The notes: generated from the sequence alone by a model not told the origin. Positions 25,614-35,662 are shown, numbered from the stretch's first letter. The stretch: DNA of 64,000 nt from Cyclobacteriaceae bacterium (GCA_019638395.1 JAHBTX010000005.1:372001-436000), one strand, 5' to 3'. Numbers and translations: made by a program.

Positions 25614-28600
25614 TTAAAACCCATCGTCTTCATCTTTCTTCTTTTCATCTTTCTTTTTAGAGGCCGGGGCTCCGGAACTTAAATCGTATGGTGCTTCAAG
25701 ACCATAATAGGTTAACCTGAATTTGTTGATCCAGGAAAGTGTCTCGTCAAGGGTGCCCGGTATATAAACCAATTCGCCAACTTTAGCTTTGCCGGCATTA
25801 CTTTTTTTCGACATAAAGTCATTGATCGATTGAACCGAAGAGTGGATCATGACTCGGTTATCTTCCATTCCAAAATAAAACCAGGCTTCGGGCGAAGCTT
25901 TAATAAACAAATGAAAAACCGGAGCTCCATCTTCATTCTTTCCAATTTCCATAAAACCTTCAAACGCTCCGTTAATATCCGTGCGCTGAATGTGGCTTAA
26001 ACCCAACAAACCTTCGTTGTAAAAAGATTTATGCTCTTGCGACCACTTTAAATTTACATTGGAAAGTACCAGCGGCTTTTGCAAACCTTGCACCGAAGGT
26101 AAGGGCACATAACCTTGTAACGACCGCTGCTCATAATCTTTTACCACGCGCTCCCCTACCAGGTCGGCAATTTTATACAACAATTCAGTGGGGTCGCCCA
26201 GCCCCTCTTCCTTTACACCTTCGTTCTTCACCACATCGGCTATTGTAGCCGCCATTTGCTGGTAAACTATAGCCGGTATATTCATGTCCACCATGATAAA
26301 CGAATTCATTTTTATAACATCCGTTTCCAGGTTACCAGAGCCTAATGCTGTGGCTGTAAGTTTAAAATCTTTTGTGGCACCAAAAAAATTAACCGGGCCT
26401 TCAAATCGCACTTCTTGTTTGTCTTCGTTGTAAGCAAATACTTTTCCGGATAATTTATCACCCGTTGATTTGGCCCGCTCCTCTATTTTAAACTCTTTTG
26501 ATTCTTCCTGGTAAAACAGTGAACCCGATGGAAGGAAGAAGTCATCATCAGCCGGGTCTTTCTTGTCGAATACAAAGGTGATGTACAAATCATTGTCTTC
26601 TGCAAAATGTAAACCGGCATCGGGCTTGCGGCCTTCTTCGGTAATGGCATTATTAAAGTCGAGGTAAATTTCTTTTTCATCGCCACTTTGTGTGTAAAGC
26701 AGCCAGGTGTTGTACTGAGGTATTTTTTTCAGATCAAGTTTTACAAAACCCTGTAATTGCAGTGCCGGCTTGGTAGCATACATGGTCATATCGCCTTTGT
26801 AAAATATGCGTGGTGCTACACGAATGTTATTTTGTTCGGTTACTGCACCAACCCCAACAGTTTGCATGGTTGCGTTTCCGCGATTGCGTTTATTTCGCGT
26901 TTGTTCAGTTATGGGTTCTAAATGAAAGTTGGTCATTTTTATTGCAAACGTATCGTTTACGGCATTTACATATTGGTATGTAGCGTAACCGGTAAACTCC
27001 TTACGCGAAATAATATCTACCACACCATCGGTTAGGCGATGGTAGCCATTCAAGGTATCCATTACAATAGTTGTGTTTTTAAGCTGCCCTATTTTTGCAT
27101 TTTCCAGAATCAATACTTCATTGTTTTCGGGAGTAATGCGGGCATCGGCAACGGTTATATATGGAATACCGCTTACCTTCAATTGCTGGGTTTGTATATC
27201 GTACTCGGCTTTGGTAGCATTAAAGCTTAGTGAGTCTAACTCTTTACGAGTGGTATAAAAGTAAGAATCTGCTAATGGTACATCCGGAGCCTTGCTCATT
27301 ACAATTTTTTGGGTATTCAAATCCCAACGGGCTTCCGGTATAGAGGTTTTGAATTGCGCATACGGGAAAGTAATGGCTGCTTCGCCTGCTACTTCGGGGC
27401 TGATGGTGGCAAAGTTTTTATCGAGATTAAAATTCAGTTTTACATTGCTGCCTGCAAGGGCTGGCTTATTTGGATTACCTGTTTTTACTTCAAAGCGTGC
27501 GTGTCGCGCAGCGAAGTCCTTGGCAGAGAATGTCATTTCTTTAGATCGTACCTCAGAGCCACGTGTACTCAACCTCCCATTTCCACCCACACCGGTTTTT
27601 GAAACTATCAGGGTGCCATCCAGTGTAGCCGAGTTCTGGTATAAGCTAAAGGGCTCCTTCATGTTTTTGATATTCATTTTGTCTTGTTTGGGCAGCCACT
27701 TTAGCCGGTAGTCGTTTAGTTTTACTTGCGGAAAGTAAACAGCACCGTAAAGTTTTTCTCGTATTTCGCCCACATTACCCCGGCCAACAACTGAGTCGGG
27801 GTAAAAAACAAAATCTTTTGATTCAACTGTTGCGGCCAGGTAATCAATTTTTCCAGCCGCGCGAATGCCGGCATTATCCAGCGAAAGCCCACCATACAAT
27901 TTTCCATCGCCTTGAAAAAGCTGATAACCCGATGCCGGAATGGTATGTGTAAACCCAAGCGATTTATCGGGCATGGTGTGCAACTTCTCTTTAAAAGCCG
28001 GCAACATACCACTTGATATAAATGTACCTTCAAAGTTGATGGATCCCGGATCGGCATCGTTCAAGCTATCGAGTTTAAATGGGGGCACTACAAAAAACAC
28101 AGACCGATCGTAAGCACCATTTAATACTTCACTTCTATCGAAGTAGATTACGCCTCCGGCCGTAGCGTCTAACCGCGGGTAGTTGGGAAGTCTTTCTTTA
28201 CCCGATTTATTGTTGGGCCGGTTAATAAATAGCGTACCTGATGTTTTGTTGGACGAAGCTTCCATACCACTGGCAGCCTGAGCGGTAGAATCGGCACCCA
28301 CCATTGCATTGTTAACTCTTCTGCGGGTTCCGTTCTTTTCGGTAACATAAAACCGGATGGAATCGATGTGGTTCATGTTAATGAAGAAGCTATCGTACTT
28401 CAAGGTGAAATCGCGACCGGAGATTTCGAAGTTGCCGGCATTAATGGTTCCGTTAAATTTAATATCGCGGTTTTGCAAAAACGTTATACGGCTGCTATCG
28501 GGTTTAATTACTACGTTAAGCGAATCGCTTACATTAAATTCCTCTACACCATACACGTTCATTCGGCCTTGCTTAAAATTTATGAATGCATTGGCAACTG

Positions 28601-30308
28601 TATCGGTAAGGGAGTGAATTTTCAGGTTATCAAAATCAGAAAGCCCTTTGGCCGATTGCAAAAAGTTGATGGCCTTATCTTTAACATGCATGCGGCCGGA
28701 GCGGGCATCGTAATCAATCATCCCTCGTTGAAACAAAAAATCGGCTGCCATGCGCGCAACCGCTAACGAGCGGCCTTCGGTTACAAGATCGAATACGTAA
28801 AAATCATTGCTGCCAACTGTATTGGCATGATTAACAACTAACGCCAGTGGGTGAAAATTAAAACCCTGGCCGCGCAATTCACGATATCCTTCCGGATCGT
28901 AAAAATCATTCGATTCAATAACCATGGGGGCAACTTTACCACTACCCTGTACCCACATTTTTACACTGTCCGATTTTAAATTCCAATCAAGCCGATCGGC
29001 CGTAAACTCAACCTGAAAGAATGAAGATGTAAAGGGGGCTTTGCGCTGCGAACTTTTTTCTTTGTTGAGCACAATACGCTGGCGAGCATAATCGTAACGC
29101 AATTCCATGGCCGGGTGAATGATGGAATCGTTTTGATGAAACAAGGTTACCCTTGCCTGGGGCGAAATAATAACCGAATCCTGAAAACCAAACGAAGCAG
29201 CAACAGCTTTGAACCGTTTGTTGGCTTCACCATAAATTTCGATGGTAGCCAACTCGTTGTTTACAGTATTTGAATTAGCTGCCGCTCCTTGCAACCCAAA
29301 ACCTCCGGTATATTTTAGCTTAAGGCTTTCCAATCCCGCAAGGTTAATGTTGGCTTCGTACGATTTGAATCGTGGATAAGAAGCGGTTTTAGGCGATTTG
29401 TGATTGATACTTCGGAATTCAAAAATACCCGGCACGTTGCCTTGTATTTTTCCCACATAGGTTAGCCGGCTTTGCTCTGCTTTCAAATAAGGTTGGCCCG
29501 CTTTAAAATTAAACTTGTTCAAATCGCAATACACCGAATCGGGCGAGAGTCCGGCACTGGACCAATCAAATCTTCCGCCTTCGCCCACAAAAAGTTTATC
29601 GCGTAACGAGAATGTTCCTTTTGTATTGGTAAGCGTTGTTGAATCGTAAGCTGTAATAAAGTTTAGCGAAACTTTGCTAAATGAAATTACGGGGCCCAGT
29701 ATTTCGGGTTGATAAATTTCTTGTTGCCACATGGGCTTGTTATAGGCCGAGGTGTCAACGGGGGCATCATAATTATAATTGTAATTCTGCGTGGTATCGG
29801 GCGGTGGTGGTTCCAGGTATTGAAAGGTGTAATCATCATTTTTGGCTATCAGCTTAAATGCCTTATCGTAATTCAAAGCATGGTTTTCAAAGAAACTGCG
29901 GGTCAGTTGAAAAAATAAATTTATCTGCACGGTATTATCCAACGCCAGCACTTTATCTGTTACCATTAAAAAGTTGGTTAGTTTGGATGGGTCTGCATTT
30001 TCGATGGTAACAGCCCCGGCTATGGCACCGTAATAATTCACCATGTGCGGACGCAGCTTAAAGCCTTTCTTCTTCATCAGTTTTGCTTGTGTACGTATTT
30101 TCAGTTGCTGATCGGGGCCAAGCGAGTTCCAGGCTGTGTGGAATGCGGCCGCTATTGTCATGGCATCGGTAGCTTTGGTGTTTTCCAGTAGTAGCCGCAC
30201 GCTATCCTGAAAGTTATAGGAAGTACCTGCTTGTTGAGCTGCCAGGCTGGTGGAAAGAAGGAGTGCTATATAAGTTAAAACCTGCTTCAAGGGGTCAAAA
30301 ACCTTCAA
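25614..30308 (-). CDS. very large exported protein of unknown function (1564 aa)
   Basis: A signal peptide (about residues 1-25, LLLSTSLAAQQ) leads a 1540-residue mature protein. A helical N-terminal part (about 30-190) precedes a long region rich in beta-strand repeats in which phrases such as FISSGMLPAF, DYLAATVESKDFVFYPDSV and LTYVGKIQGNVPG resemble the long beta-structured, OstA/AsmA-like proteins of the envelope; I cannot assign it to a named family. The C-terminus is KKKDEKKKDEDDGF, so no type IX sorting domain is visible. Proteins of this size and composition are conserved in Cytophagales and probably sit in the periplasm or outer membrane. Terminal Lys/Glu-rich tract and length are the notable features. 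Confidence 0.75.
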   Translation of the reverse strand: MKVFDPLKQVLTYIALLLSTSLAAQQAGTSYNFQDSVRLLLENTKATDAMTIAAAFHTAWNSLGPDQQLKIRTQAKLMKKKGFKLRPHMVNYYGAIAGAVTIENADPSKLTNFLMVTDKVLALDNTVQINLFFQLTRSFFENHALNYDKAFKLIAKNDDYTFQYLEPPPPDTTQNYNYNYDAPVDTSAYNKPMWQQEIYQPEILGPVISFSKVSLNFITAYDSTTLTNTKGTFSLRDKLFVGEGGRFDWSSAGLSPDSVYCDLNKFNFKAGQPYLKAEQSRLTYVGKIQGNVPGIFEFRSINHKSPKTASYPRFKSYEANINLAGLESLKLKYTGGFGLQGAAANSNTVNNELATIEIYGEANKRFKAVAASFGFQDSVIISPQARVTLFHQNDSIIHPAMELRYDYARQRIVLNKEKSSQRKAPFTSSFFQVEFTADRLDWNLKSDSVKMWVQGSGKVAPMVIESNDFYDPEGYRELRGQGFNFHPLALVVNHANTVGSNDFYVFDLVTEGRSLAVARMAADFLFQRGMIDYDARSGRMHVKDKAINFLQSAKGLSDFDNLKIHSLTDTVANAFINFKQGRMNVYGVEEFNVSDSLNVVIKPDSSRITFLQNRDIKFNGTINAGNFEISGRDFTLKYDSFFINMNHIDSIRFYVTEKNGTRRRVNNAMVGADSTAQAASGMEASSNKTSGTLFINRPNNKSGKERLPNYPRLDATAGGVIYFDRSEVLNGAYDRSVFFVVPPFKLDSLNDADPGSINFEGTFISSGMLPAFKEKLHTMPDKSLGFTHTIPASGYQLFQGDGKLYGGLSLDNAGIRAAGKIDYLAATVESKDFVFYPDSVVGRGNVGEIREKLYGAVYFPQVKLNDYRLKWLPKQDKMNIKNMKEPFSLYQNSATLDGTLIVSKTGVGGNGRLSTRGSEVRSKEMTFSAKDFAARHARFEVKTGNPNKPALAGSNVKLNFNLDKNFATISPEVAGEAAITFPYAQFKTSIPEARWDLNTQKIVMSKAPDVPLADSYFYTTRKELDSLSFNATKAEYDIQTQQLKVSGIPYITVADARITPENNEVLILENAKIGQLKNTTIVMDTLNGYHRLTDGVVDIISRKEFTGYATYQYVNAVNDTFAIKMTNFHLEPITEQTRNKRNRGNATMQTVGVGAVTEQNNIRVAPRIFYKGDMTMYATKPALQLQGFVKLDLKKIPQYNTWLLYTQSGDEKEIYLDFNNAITEEGRKPDAGLHFAEDNDLYITFVFDKKDPADDDFFLPSGSLFYQEESKEFKIEERAKSTGDKLSGKVFAYNEDKQEVRFEGPVNFFGATKDFKLTATALGSGNLETDVIKMNSFIMVDMNIPAIVYQQMAATIADVVKNEGVKEEGLGDPTELLYKIADLVGERVVKDYEQRSLQGYVPLPSVQGLQKPLVLSNVNLKWSQEHKSFYNEGLLGLSHIQRTDINGAFEGFMEIGKNEDGAPVFHLFIKASPEAWFYFGMEDNRVMIHSSVQSINDFMSKKSNAGKAKVGELVYIPGTLDETLSWINKFRLTYYGLEAPYDLSSGAPASKKKDEKKKDEDDGF

Positions 30309-30423
30309 ATTCGCAAAAATCCGGATAATGTACTAATCGAATTGGTTGCTAGTAGCTGGTTACTCGTTGCTGGTCGATTTTACAGTCCACAAGCCTGAAT
30401 TAATAAACTCATCAGGTGCATGT

Positions 30424-31251
30424 TTATTGCTTTTGTAAAAGCAGGCAGGCCCAGGTTTCGCGCGTTTGCTGGCGTACTGCTTTTAAAGCGTACTTTGCGG
30501 CCTCCAGTTTCAAATCGGGGATGTCTTGTTCATAAAAGCCGCTCAACAGAAGCTCGCCACCTGATTTTAAAAAGGCTGCATACTGATGCATCTCGGCCAG
30601 CAAAATGTTTTTGTTAATGTTAGCCAGAATAATATCGAATGTTCCGGTAAGGTTAACCTCATTAATCTTGCCCAACTGGATGCGGATGTTACTGCAATTA
30701 TTGTTCGCAGTATTTTCATTTCCATTTTCCACACTCCACTCGTCAATATCAAATGCTTCAACTTCAGTAGCACCCAGCTTATTGGCCATTATCGAAAGTA
30801 TAGCGGTACCGCATCCGGCATCCATTACGCGCTTACCGCGATGATCCATCTTCATTTGTGCGCTCAGCATTAAGTGCGTGGTTTGATGATGTCCCGTACC
30901 AAAACTCATTTTAGGGGTAATGATGATTTCGTACGGATAGGTTTTTTCAATTTTATGAAACGCAGCCCGCACCAGGCATTTATCATCAACAATAATCGGT
31001 TCTACATTTTTTTCCCACGCTTCGTTCCAATTTTGTTTTTCAATTTCATCGTATTGAAAAACAAGTGGGGTTACCGATGCATACTTTTCTTTTATTTCTT
31101 CAAGCACTTGTTTATCAAATGCATCACCTTCAACATACGCTTCAAAACCGGTTTCGGTTTCCATAAAGGTATCGAAACCTGCCTCGCCAACTTCGGCCAT
31201 CAGGATTTCGGAAAATTCTGGAGTGCAGGTAACCTGTAAACGAGAATACAT
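30424..31251 (-). CDS. prmA: ribosomal protein L11 methyltransferase (275 aa)
   Basis: PrmA methylates L11 at several lysines and the N-terminal amine with SAM. The class I methyltransferase core is clear: MDAGCGTAILSIMANKLGAT (motif I), EAFDIDEWSVENGNENTANN and FDIILANINKNILLAEM (the NPPY-like motif, here NINK as in PrmA), with SFGTGHHQTTHLML ahead of it. The N-terminal L11-binding domain (about 1-100) is the shorter form found in Bacteroidota. It is followed by the 1564-residue gene and preceded by tpiA, all on the minus strand, with gaps of 115 and 64 bases. Confidence 0.95.
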   Translation of the reverse strand: MYSRLQVTCTPEFSEILMAEVGEAGFDTFMETETGFEAYVEGDAFDKQVLEEIKEKYASVTPLVFQYDEIEKQNWNEAWEKNVEPIIVDDKCLVRAAFHKIEKTYPYEIIITPKMSFGTGHHQTTHLMLSAQMKMDHRGKRVMDAGCGTAILSIMANKLGATEVEAFDIDEWSVENGNENTANNNCSNIRIQLGKINEVNLTGTFDIILANINKNILLAEMHQYAAFLKSGGELLLSGFYEQDIPDLKLEAAKYALKAVRQQTRETWACLLLQKQ

Positions 31252-31315
31252 AGCTGATTATAAAATGAGCCAATTTTCAGCTAGCCAATGAAGGGCATTG
31301 AGAATTGGCTAATCG

Positions 31316-32077
31316 TTAAATTGACTTAACTATCTCAGTAAACTCTCTGCTCTTTAACGAAGCACCGCCTACCAAACCACCATCTACATCGGGGTTGGCA
31401 AACAGTTCTTTTGCATTGGCTGCGTTTACACTTCCACCATAGAGAATGGAAATTTCATCGGCTACAGCCGCGCCATATTTAGAGGCAAGGTGTTTACGAA
31501 TAACTGCGTGCATATCCTGCGCTTGTTGTGCGGTAGCAGTTTTACCGGTGCCAATAGCCCACACGGGTTCGTAGGCAATTACTACTTTTTGAATGGCTTC
31601 AGTCGATAAATGAAACAATGCTTCTTCAACCTGTTTTTTTACCAGTGCTTCGTGGCCATTGGCTTCACGCACTTCCAATGGTTCGCCACAACAAAAAATA
31701 GGAGTAAGCCCGTTTGCCAATGCGATTTCCACCTTCTTTGTTAACAAAGTACTGGTTTCACCAAAATATTGCCTGCGCTCGCTGTGGCCGATAATTACAT
31801 AGGGAATGTTCATGGATTTTAACATCGGTGCAGCAGTTTCACCTGTGTAAGCACCAGATGCATGCTCGCTGCAGTTTTGTGCGCCTACCGCTATGCGTGT
31901 GTTGTTGCCCAATTGTTGTTTTACCGGATATAGATAAGGAAATGGAGTACACAACACCACTTTTACATTGCCTTTTACTTCATCGGCAATCATGCCCATT
32001 AGTTCGGCAGTAAGCGTTTGGGCTTCTTCCAAAGTTTTGTTCATCTTCCAGTTACCAGCAACAATTTTTGAACGCAT
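31316..32077 (-). CDS. tpiA: triose-phosphate isomerase (253 aa)
   Basis: TpiA interconverts dihydroxyacetone phosphate and glyceraldehyde 3-phosphate. All catalytic parts are seen: NWKMN with Lys 11, the His in IGHSERRQYFGE, the Glu in AYEPVWAIGTGKTA (including flexible loop 6), and ILYGGSVNAANAKEL near the C-terminus. The length is standard. It is a housekeeping gene without operon partners, followed by prmA after 64 bases. Confidence 0.97.
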   Translation of the reverse strand: MRSKIVAGNWKMNKTLEEAQTLTAELMGMIADEVKGNVKVVLCTPFPYLYPVKQQLGNNTRIAVGAQNCSEHASGAYTGETAAPMLKSMNIPYVIIGHSERRQYFGETSTLLTKKVEIALANGLTPIFCCGEPLEVREANGHEALVKKQVEEALFHLSTEAIQKVVIAYEPVWAIGTGKTATAQQAQDMHAVIRKHLASKYGAAVADEISILYGGSVNAANAKELFANPDVDGGLVGGASLKSREFTEIVKSI

Positions 32078-32137
32078 AATGTCTGTTTTAAAATTTTACG
32101 CAAAGTCGGAAAGAATCACAAAAAGAACTAACCGGTT

Positions 32138-32623
32138 TTACTTTTCATCGAACGTGATAGTGTCCATAGGCTTATCGCGCATCAACCTAAAACTTTTAAC
32201 CGGCCCTTTATAGGTAACGTGTACGATATTCGATTGATCATCGTATAAATTCATAATCACTTCATTACGCACTTCAATCGTTTTAAACTTTTTCACATTT
32301 TCTATTTCGATGTAACAGATTACAGCCGGATCATCGCGTTCAAAACCCAAAAAGTTCAACTTCTGTAGTTTTCCGTCCAGCTTAACAACGAAATGTTTTA
32401 ACACATAATCACTTATAAGTTGTTTGGAAGTAAGACCATTGCCAGGCTCCAGCACATCCAGTTCCTGGTTGTTGCGTTGGTTGCGAATGCTGGCCTCTAA
32501 ATCATCCAGAAAAATGCGCGAAGTAATTTGAAGGGCTTTGTCTTTTTCGCTGTAATTGATTTCCGACACCGACAAGTGAATAGGGTGAACAGCAAACAAA
32601 CATGCGCACAAAAGTGAAATCAT
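32138..32623 (-). CDS. DUF6702 family protein (161 aa)
   Basis: The signature of DUF6702 is present: AVHPIHLSVSEINYSEKDKA followed by LQITSRIFLDDLEASIRNQ, then later VICYIEIENVKKFKTIEVRN. The protein has a short hydrophobic leader (MISLLCACLFAVHP) and is probably exported. I prefer ATG 32623; an in-frame GTG at 32635 would add four residues. The family is specific to Bacteroidota and of unknown function, and it is often next to M1 peptidase or HupE-like genes, as here, where it is divergent from the HupE-like gene. The shared 60-80-base promoter spacer suggests joint control. Confidence 0.8.
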   Translation of the reverse strand: MISLLCACLFAVHPIHLSVSEINYSEKDKALQITSRIFLDDLEASIRNQRNNQELDVLEPGNGLTSKQLISDYVLKHFVVKLDGKLQKLNFLGFERDDPAVICYIEIENVKKFKTIEVRNEVIMNLYDDQSNIVHVTYKGPVKSFRLMRDKPMDTITFDEK

Positions 32624-32666
32624 AATCAAAACCACACGAAAACCGTGCCGTCAAAATTAGTTCTAA

Positions 32667-32697
32667 TTGTCCTAAATCAAAATTAGACTTATACTTG
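32667..32697 (+). promoter_or_regulatory. promoter of the HupE/UreJ-like gene (TTG-N20-TATACTTG)
   Basis: TTG at 32667-32669 and TATACTTG at 32690-32697 are spaced 20 bases apart, with one change from TAnnTTTG. The -7 element overlaps the potential GTG at 32697, which argues against that start. Confidence 0.45.
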
Positions 32698-32720
32698 TGA
32701 ACTTTAAAAATCAGGCACTT

Positions 32721-33305
32721 GTGGGTGAGTTTGCATTATATTTTGGGTTGGGCAAAGATCATATTCTGGATACAAACGGGTACGACCATATCCTTTTTGT
32801 AATTGCCTTGTGTGCCATTTACCTGCTGCACGATTGGAAGAAGGTGTTGATATTGGTTACTGCTTTTACGATTGGCCATTCCATTACCCTTGCATTAGCA
32901 ACCCTGAAGATTGTAGCTTTTCCGGGTGAGGTAATTGAGTTTCTGATTCCGCTCACGATTTTTATAACAGCCTTCGCCAATGTGCTTAAGCGCGATGAGG
33001 CCAGCAGCAAGGCAGCCATTCAGATCAACTATGTGTTTGCGCTTTTCTTTGGATTGATTCATGGCTTGGGCTTCTCCAATTTTCTAAGAGAGTTGTTGGG
33101 CCAAAGTGAGAATATTGTAACGCCATTGTTTGCATTTAACGTTGGCCTTGAGTTAGGGCAATTAATCATTGTTGCCTTGTTTCTGATTGCTGGTTTTGTG
33201 CTGGTGCAATTTGTGGGCGTTGCCCGAAGAGACTGGCGCATGGTTATCTCATCCGCTATTGCCGGTATCGCGCTTATATTAATGAAAGACAGAGTCTTCT
33301 GGTAA
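32721..33305 (+). CDS. HupE/UreJ-like membrane protein (194 aa)
   Basis: A six-TM integral membrane protein of the HupE/UreJ_2 family. His-rich motifs fit metal binding: GKDHILDTNGYDHILF near the N-terminus, AFTIGHSITLALAT and FGLIHGLGFSNF. HupE is a nickel or related metal permease accessory to hydrogenase, but this Bacteroidota branch is not near hydrogenase or urease genes, so its role is open. The open frame starts at GTG 32697, but that codon overlaps the -7 element and the family normally begins shortly before the GLGKDHIL motif, so I take GTG 32721 (MGEFALYFGLG). It precedes two M1 peptidases on the same strand, 28 bases before the first. Confidence 0.85.
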   Translation: MGEFALYFGLGKDHILDTNGYDHILFVIALCAIYLLHDWKKVLILVTAFTIGHSITLALATLKIVAFPGEVIEFLIPLTIFITAFANVLKRDEASSKAAIQINYVFALFFGLIHGLGFSNFLRELLGQSENIVTPLFAFNVGLELGQLIIVALFLIAGFVLVQFVGVARRDWRMVISSAIAGIALILMKDRVFW

Positions 33306-33333
33306 GTAATTTTTAAATTTTAAAGTAAAACAT

Positions 33334-35571
33334 ATGAAACAGGTTTTGATTGGTTGCATGCTGTTAGTTGGGCTTACTACACAAGCACAGGAAACCCAAT
33401 GGAAAGGCAAGTTTGAACAACTGGATCAGTTGCTTCCAACACCCAATGAGTACCGCTCCGGTTCTGGTGCCCCCGGCCCTAAGTACTGGCAACAACAAGC
33501 CGACTATGTGATTGATGCCGAACTGAATGACGAAACACAAAGCATTACCGGTGCCGAAACCATTACCTATCACAACAACTCGCCCGATGCCTTAACGTAC
33601 CTGTGGTTGCAATTGGATCAGAACATCAATGAAAAAGGAAACAATACCGCTAAAACTTCTAACAGCAGCGTGATTGACTCCGTGGCCGCAGCCACTTTTG
33701 CTTCGGCTATCAACCTGACTGACTTTGACGGTGGGTTCAAAATCAAATCGGTGAAAGATGCTTCGGGCAACGCATTAAAATATACTATCAATCAAACCAT
33801 GATGCGCGTTGATTTACCCAAAGCACTTGGCCCCGGACAAAAAATGTCGTTCTCGGTGGCGTGGTCGTTTAACATCAACGATCGTGTAAAGAAAATGACA
33901 CCCAACGATGGCCGCAGCGGTATGGAGTTTTTTCCAGAAGACGGCAATTACCTCTACATCATTGCGCAATGGTTTCCACGCATGTGTGTGTATGATGATG
34001 TAGTAGGTTGGCAAAACAAACAATTCTGGGGACAAGGTGAGTTCACCGTAAACTTTGGTAACTATAAAGTTAACCTTACTGTACCGGCCGATCATGTTGT
34101 AGCCGGAACGGGCATGGTAAGCAACCTGAAAGAAGTTTTAACTGCCGAGCAATACGCACGTTTTGAAAAAGCTAAAACTTCGTTCGATAAACCGGTTATT
34201 ATCTGTACGCAAGCAGAGGCCGTGCAACGCGAAAAAACAAAATCGAAAGAAAAGAAAACCTGGCGCTTTGAAGCCGAGAACGTACGCGACTTTGCATTTG
34301 CTACTTCGCGTAAATTTATCTGGGATGCACAGGCCGTAAAAGTAGGTGATAAAACCACGTTGGCTATGTCGTATTATCCCAAAGAAGGTAATCCATTGTG
34401 GGAAGCGGAATCAACCAAGGCTGTGAAGAACACACTTGTTACGTACTCCAAGTACTCCATCAACTATCCATATCCACAAGCTACATCGGTACATGCTGCT
34501 TCGTTGGGTATGGAGTACCCCATGATTTGTTTCAACTTTGGCCGACCACTGAAAGATGGTACCATTCCCGATCGCGTAAAGTGGGGCATGATCGGTGTAA
34601 TCATTCACGAAGTAGGGCACAACTTTTTCCCGATGATCATTAACAATGATGAACGCCAATGGACCTGGATGGATGAAGGCCTGAATACATTTGTCCAATA
34701 CCGCACCGAAGTTGAAAACTATCCCGATAAACCGGTTGGTCGCGGGCCCGCGGCTGGCATTGTTCCGTACATGAAAGGCAACCCTGATTTACAACGGCCT
34801 TTAATGGTCAATTCAGAATCGGTTGTGCGGGCAAACTTCGGTAACGAACAATATGCCAAGTGTGCAACAGCCTTAAACATTTTGCGCGAAACGGTAATGG
34901 GTCCTGAGTTATTCGATAAAGCTTTTAAAGAATATGCCGAGCGTTGGGCCTTTAAACATCCTAAGCCTGCTGATTTCTTTCGCACCATGGAAGATGCCAG
35001 TGCAGTTGATCTGGATTGGTTCTGGCGCGGTTGGTTTTATACTACCGATAACCACGATGTGTCGCTGGACGATGTGAAGTGGTTTAAAGTAAAAACCAAT
35101 CAGGCAACTGTTGAAAATAAAGGCAAAAAAGTAGCCAAGGGCGATCTTGCTGCTAAAGGCGATGGCGATAAACCTGCCGACTTCAGCCAGGGGCCGCAAT
35201 ACTTTAGTGTAATTCCAACCGATGATCGTTTCTATGGCGACTTCCGGAACAGGATTGATGACAAGGCCACTATTTCCAAAATGGAGAATAAAAACTTTTA
35301 TGAAATAACACTTAGCAACAAAGGTGGCTTGGTCATGCCCGTTATAATTGAGTGGACCTACAAAGATGGAAGCAAGGAAATAGAACGCATTCCGGCCGAA
35401 ATCTGGCGCATTAACGAAACCAAAGTAACGAAGGTGTTTGCCAAAGATAAGGAAGTGGTGAACGTGGTGATTGATCCATTAAAAGAAACCGCTGATATAA
35501 GCATTGAAAACAATGTATTCCCGAAGAAAAATCAACCCAGCAAATTTGATGAATTGAAGAAGGGGAAGTAG
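33334..35571 (+). CDS. M1-family metallopeptidase, first of a tandem pair (745 aa)
   Basis: An exported zinc peptidase: signal peptide (MKQVLIGCMLLVGLTTQAQ), an M1-like N-terminal beta domain, then the gluzincin motif HEVGHNFFP with His 425 and 429 as zinc ligands, Glu 426 catalytic, and Glu 448 in WMDEGLNTF as third ligand (HExxH-x18-E). M1 enzymes cut N-terminal amino acids from peptides; this exported branch of Bacteroidota probably works on periplasmic peptides. The C-terminal ~150 residues form an extra domain (DEVKWFKVKT..., KEIERIPAEIWRI). It is a close paralogue of the next gene, and a terminator stands between the two. Confidence 0.9.
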   Translation: MKQVLIGCMLLVGLTTQAQETQWKGKFEQLDQLLPTPNEYRSGSGAPGPKYWQQQADYVIDAELNDETQSITGAETITYHNNSPDALTYLWLQLDQNINEKGNNTAKTSNSSVIDSVAAATFASAINLTDFDGGFKIKSVKDASGNALKYTINQTMMRVDLPKALGPGQKMSFSVAWSFNINDRVKKMTPNDGRSGMEFFPEDGNYLYIIAQWFPRMCVYDDVVGWQNKQFWGQGEFTVNFGNYKVNLTVPADHVVAGTGMVSNLKEVLTAEQYARFEKAKTSFDKPVIICTQAEAVQREKTKSKEKKTWRFEAENVRDFAFATSRKFIWDAQAVKVGDKTTLAMSYYPKEGNPLWEAESTKAVKNTLVTYSKYSINYPYPQATSVHAASLGMEYPMICFNFGRPLKDGTIPDRVKWGMIGVIIHEVGHNFFPMIINNDERQWTWMDEGLNTFVQYRTEVENYPDKPVGRGPAAGIVPYMKGNPDLQRPLMVNSESVVRANFGNEQYAKCATALNILRETVMGPELFDKAFKEYAERWAFKHPKPADFFRTMEDASAVDLDWFWRGWFYTTDNHDVSLDDVKWFKVKTNQATVENKGKKVAKGDLAAKGDGDKPADFSQGPQYFSVIPTDDRFYGDFRNRIDDKATISKMENKNFYEITLSNKGGLVMPVIIEWTYKDGSKEIERIPAEIWRINETKVTKVFAKDKEVVNVVIDPLKETADISIENNVFPKKNQPSKFDELKKGK

Positions 35572-35587
35572 AACTTCCAAACTTAAA

Positions 35588-35620
35588 GAAGACCAGCGGA
35601 GTTGCTATTCCGCTGGTCTT
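35588..35620 (+). terminator. hairpin terminator between the two M1 peptidase genes
   Basis: The strong stem AAGACCAGCGGA / TCCGCTGGTCTTT (about 11-12 bp, loop GTTGCTAT) is followed by TTTCTATTTTTG. The promoter for the second peptidase gene overlaps this hairpin and its T-run. Confidence 0.75.
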
Positions 35621-35630
35621 TCTATTTTTG
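35602..35630 (+). promoter_or_regulatory. promoter of the second M1 peptidase gene, nested in the terminator
   Basis: TTG at 35602-35604 in the hairpin loop and TATTTTTG at 35623-35630 in the T-run, 18 bases apart, fit the Bacteroidota promoter. The ATG follows 33 bases later at 35663. Confidence 0.45.
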
Positions 35631-35662
35631 TACTCTTACGACTTTGAGCAATTTTAAAATAT

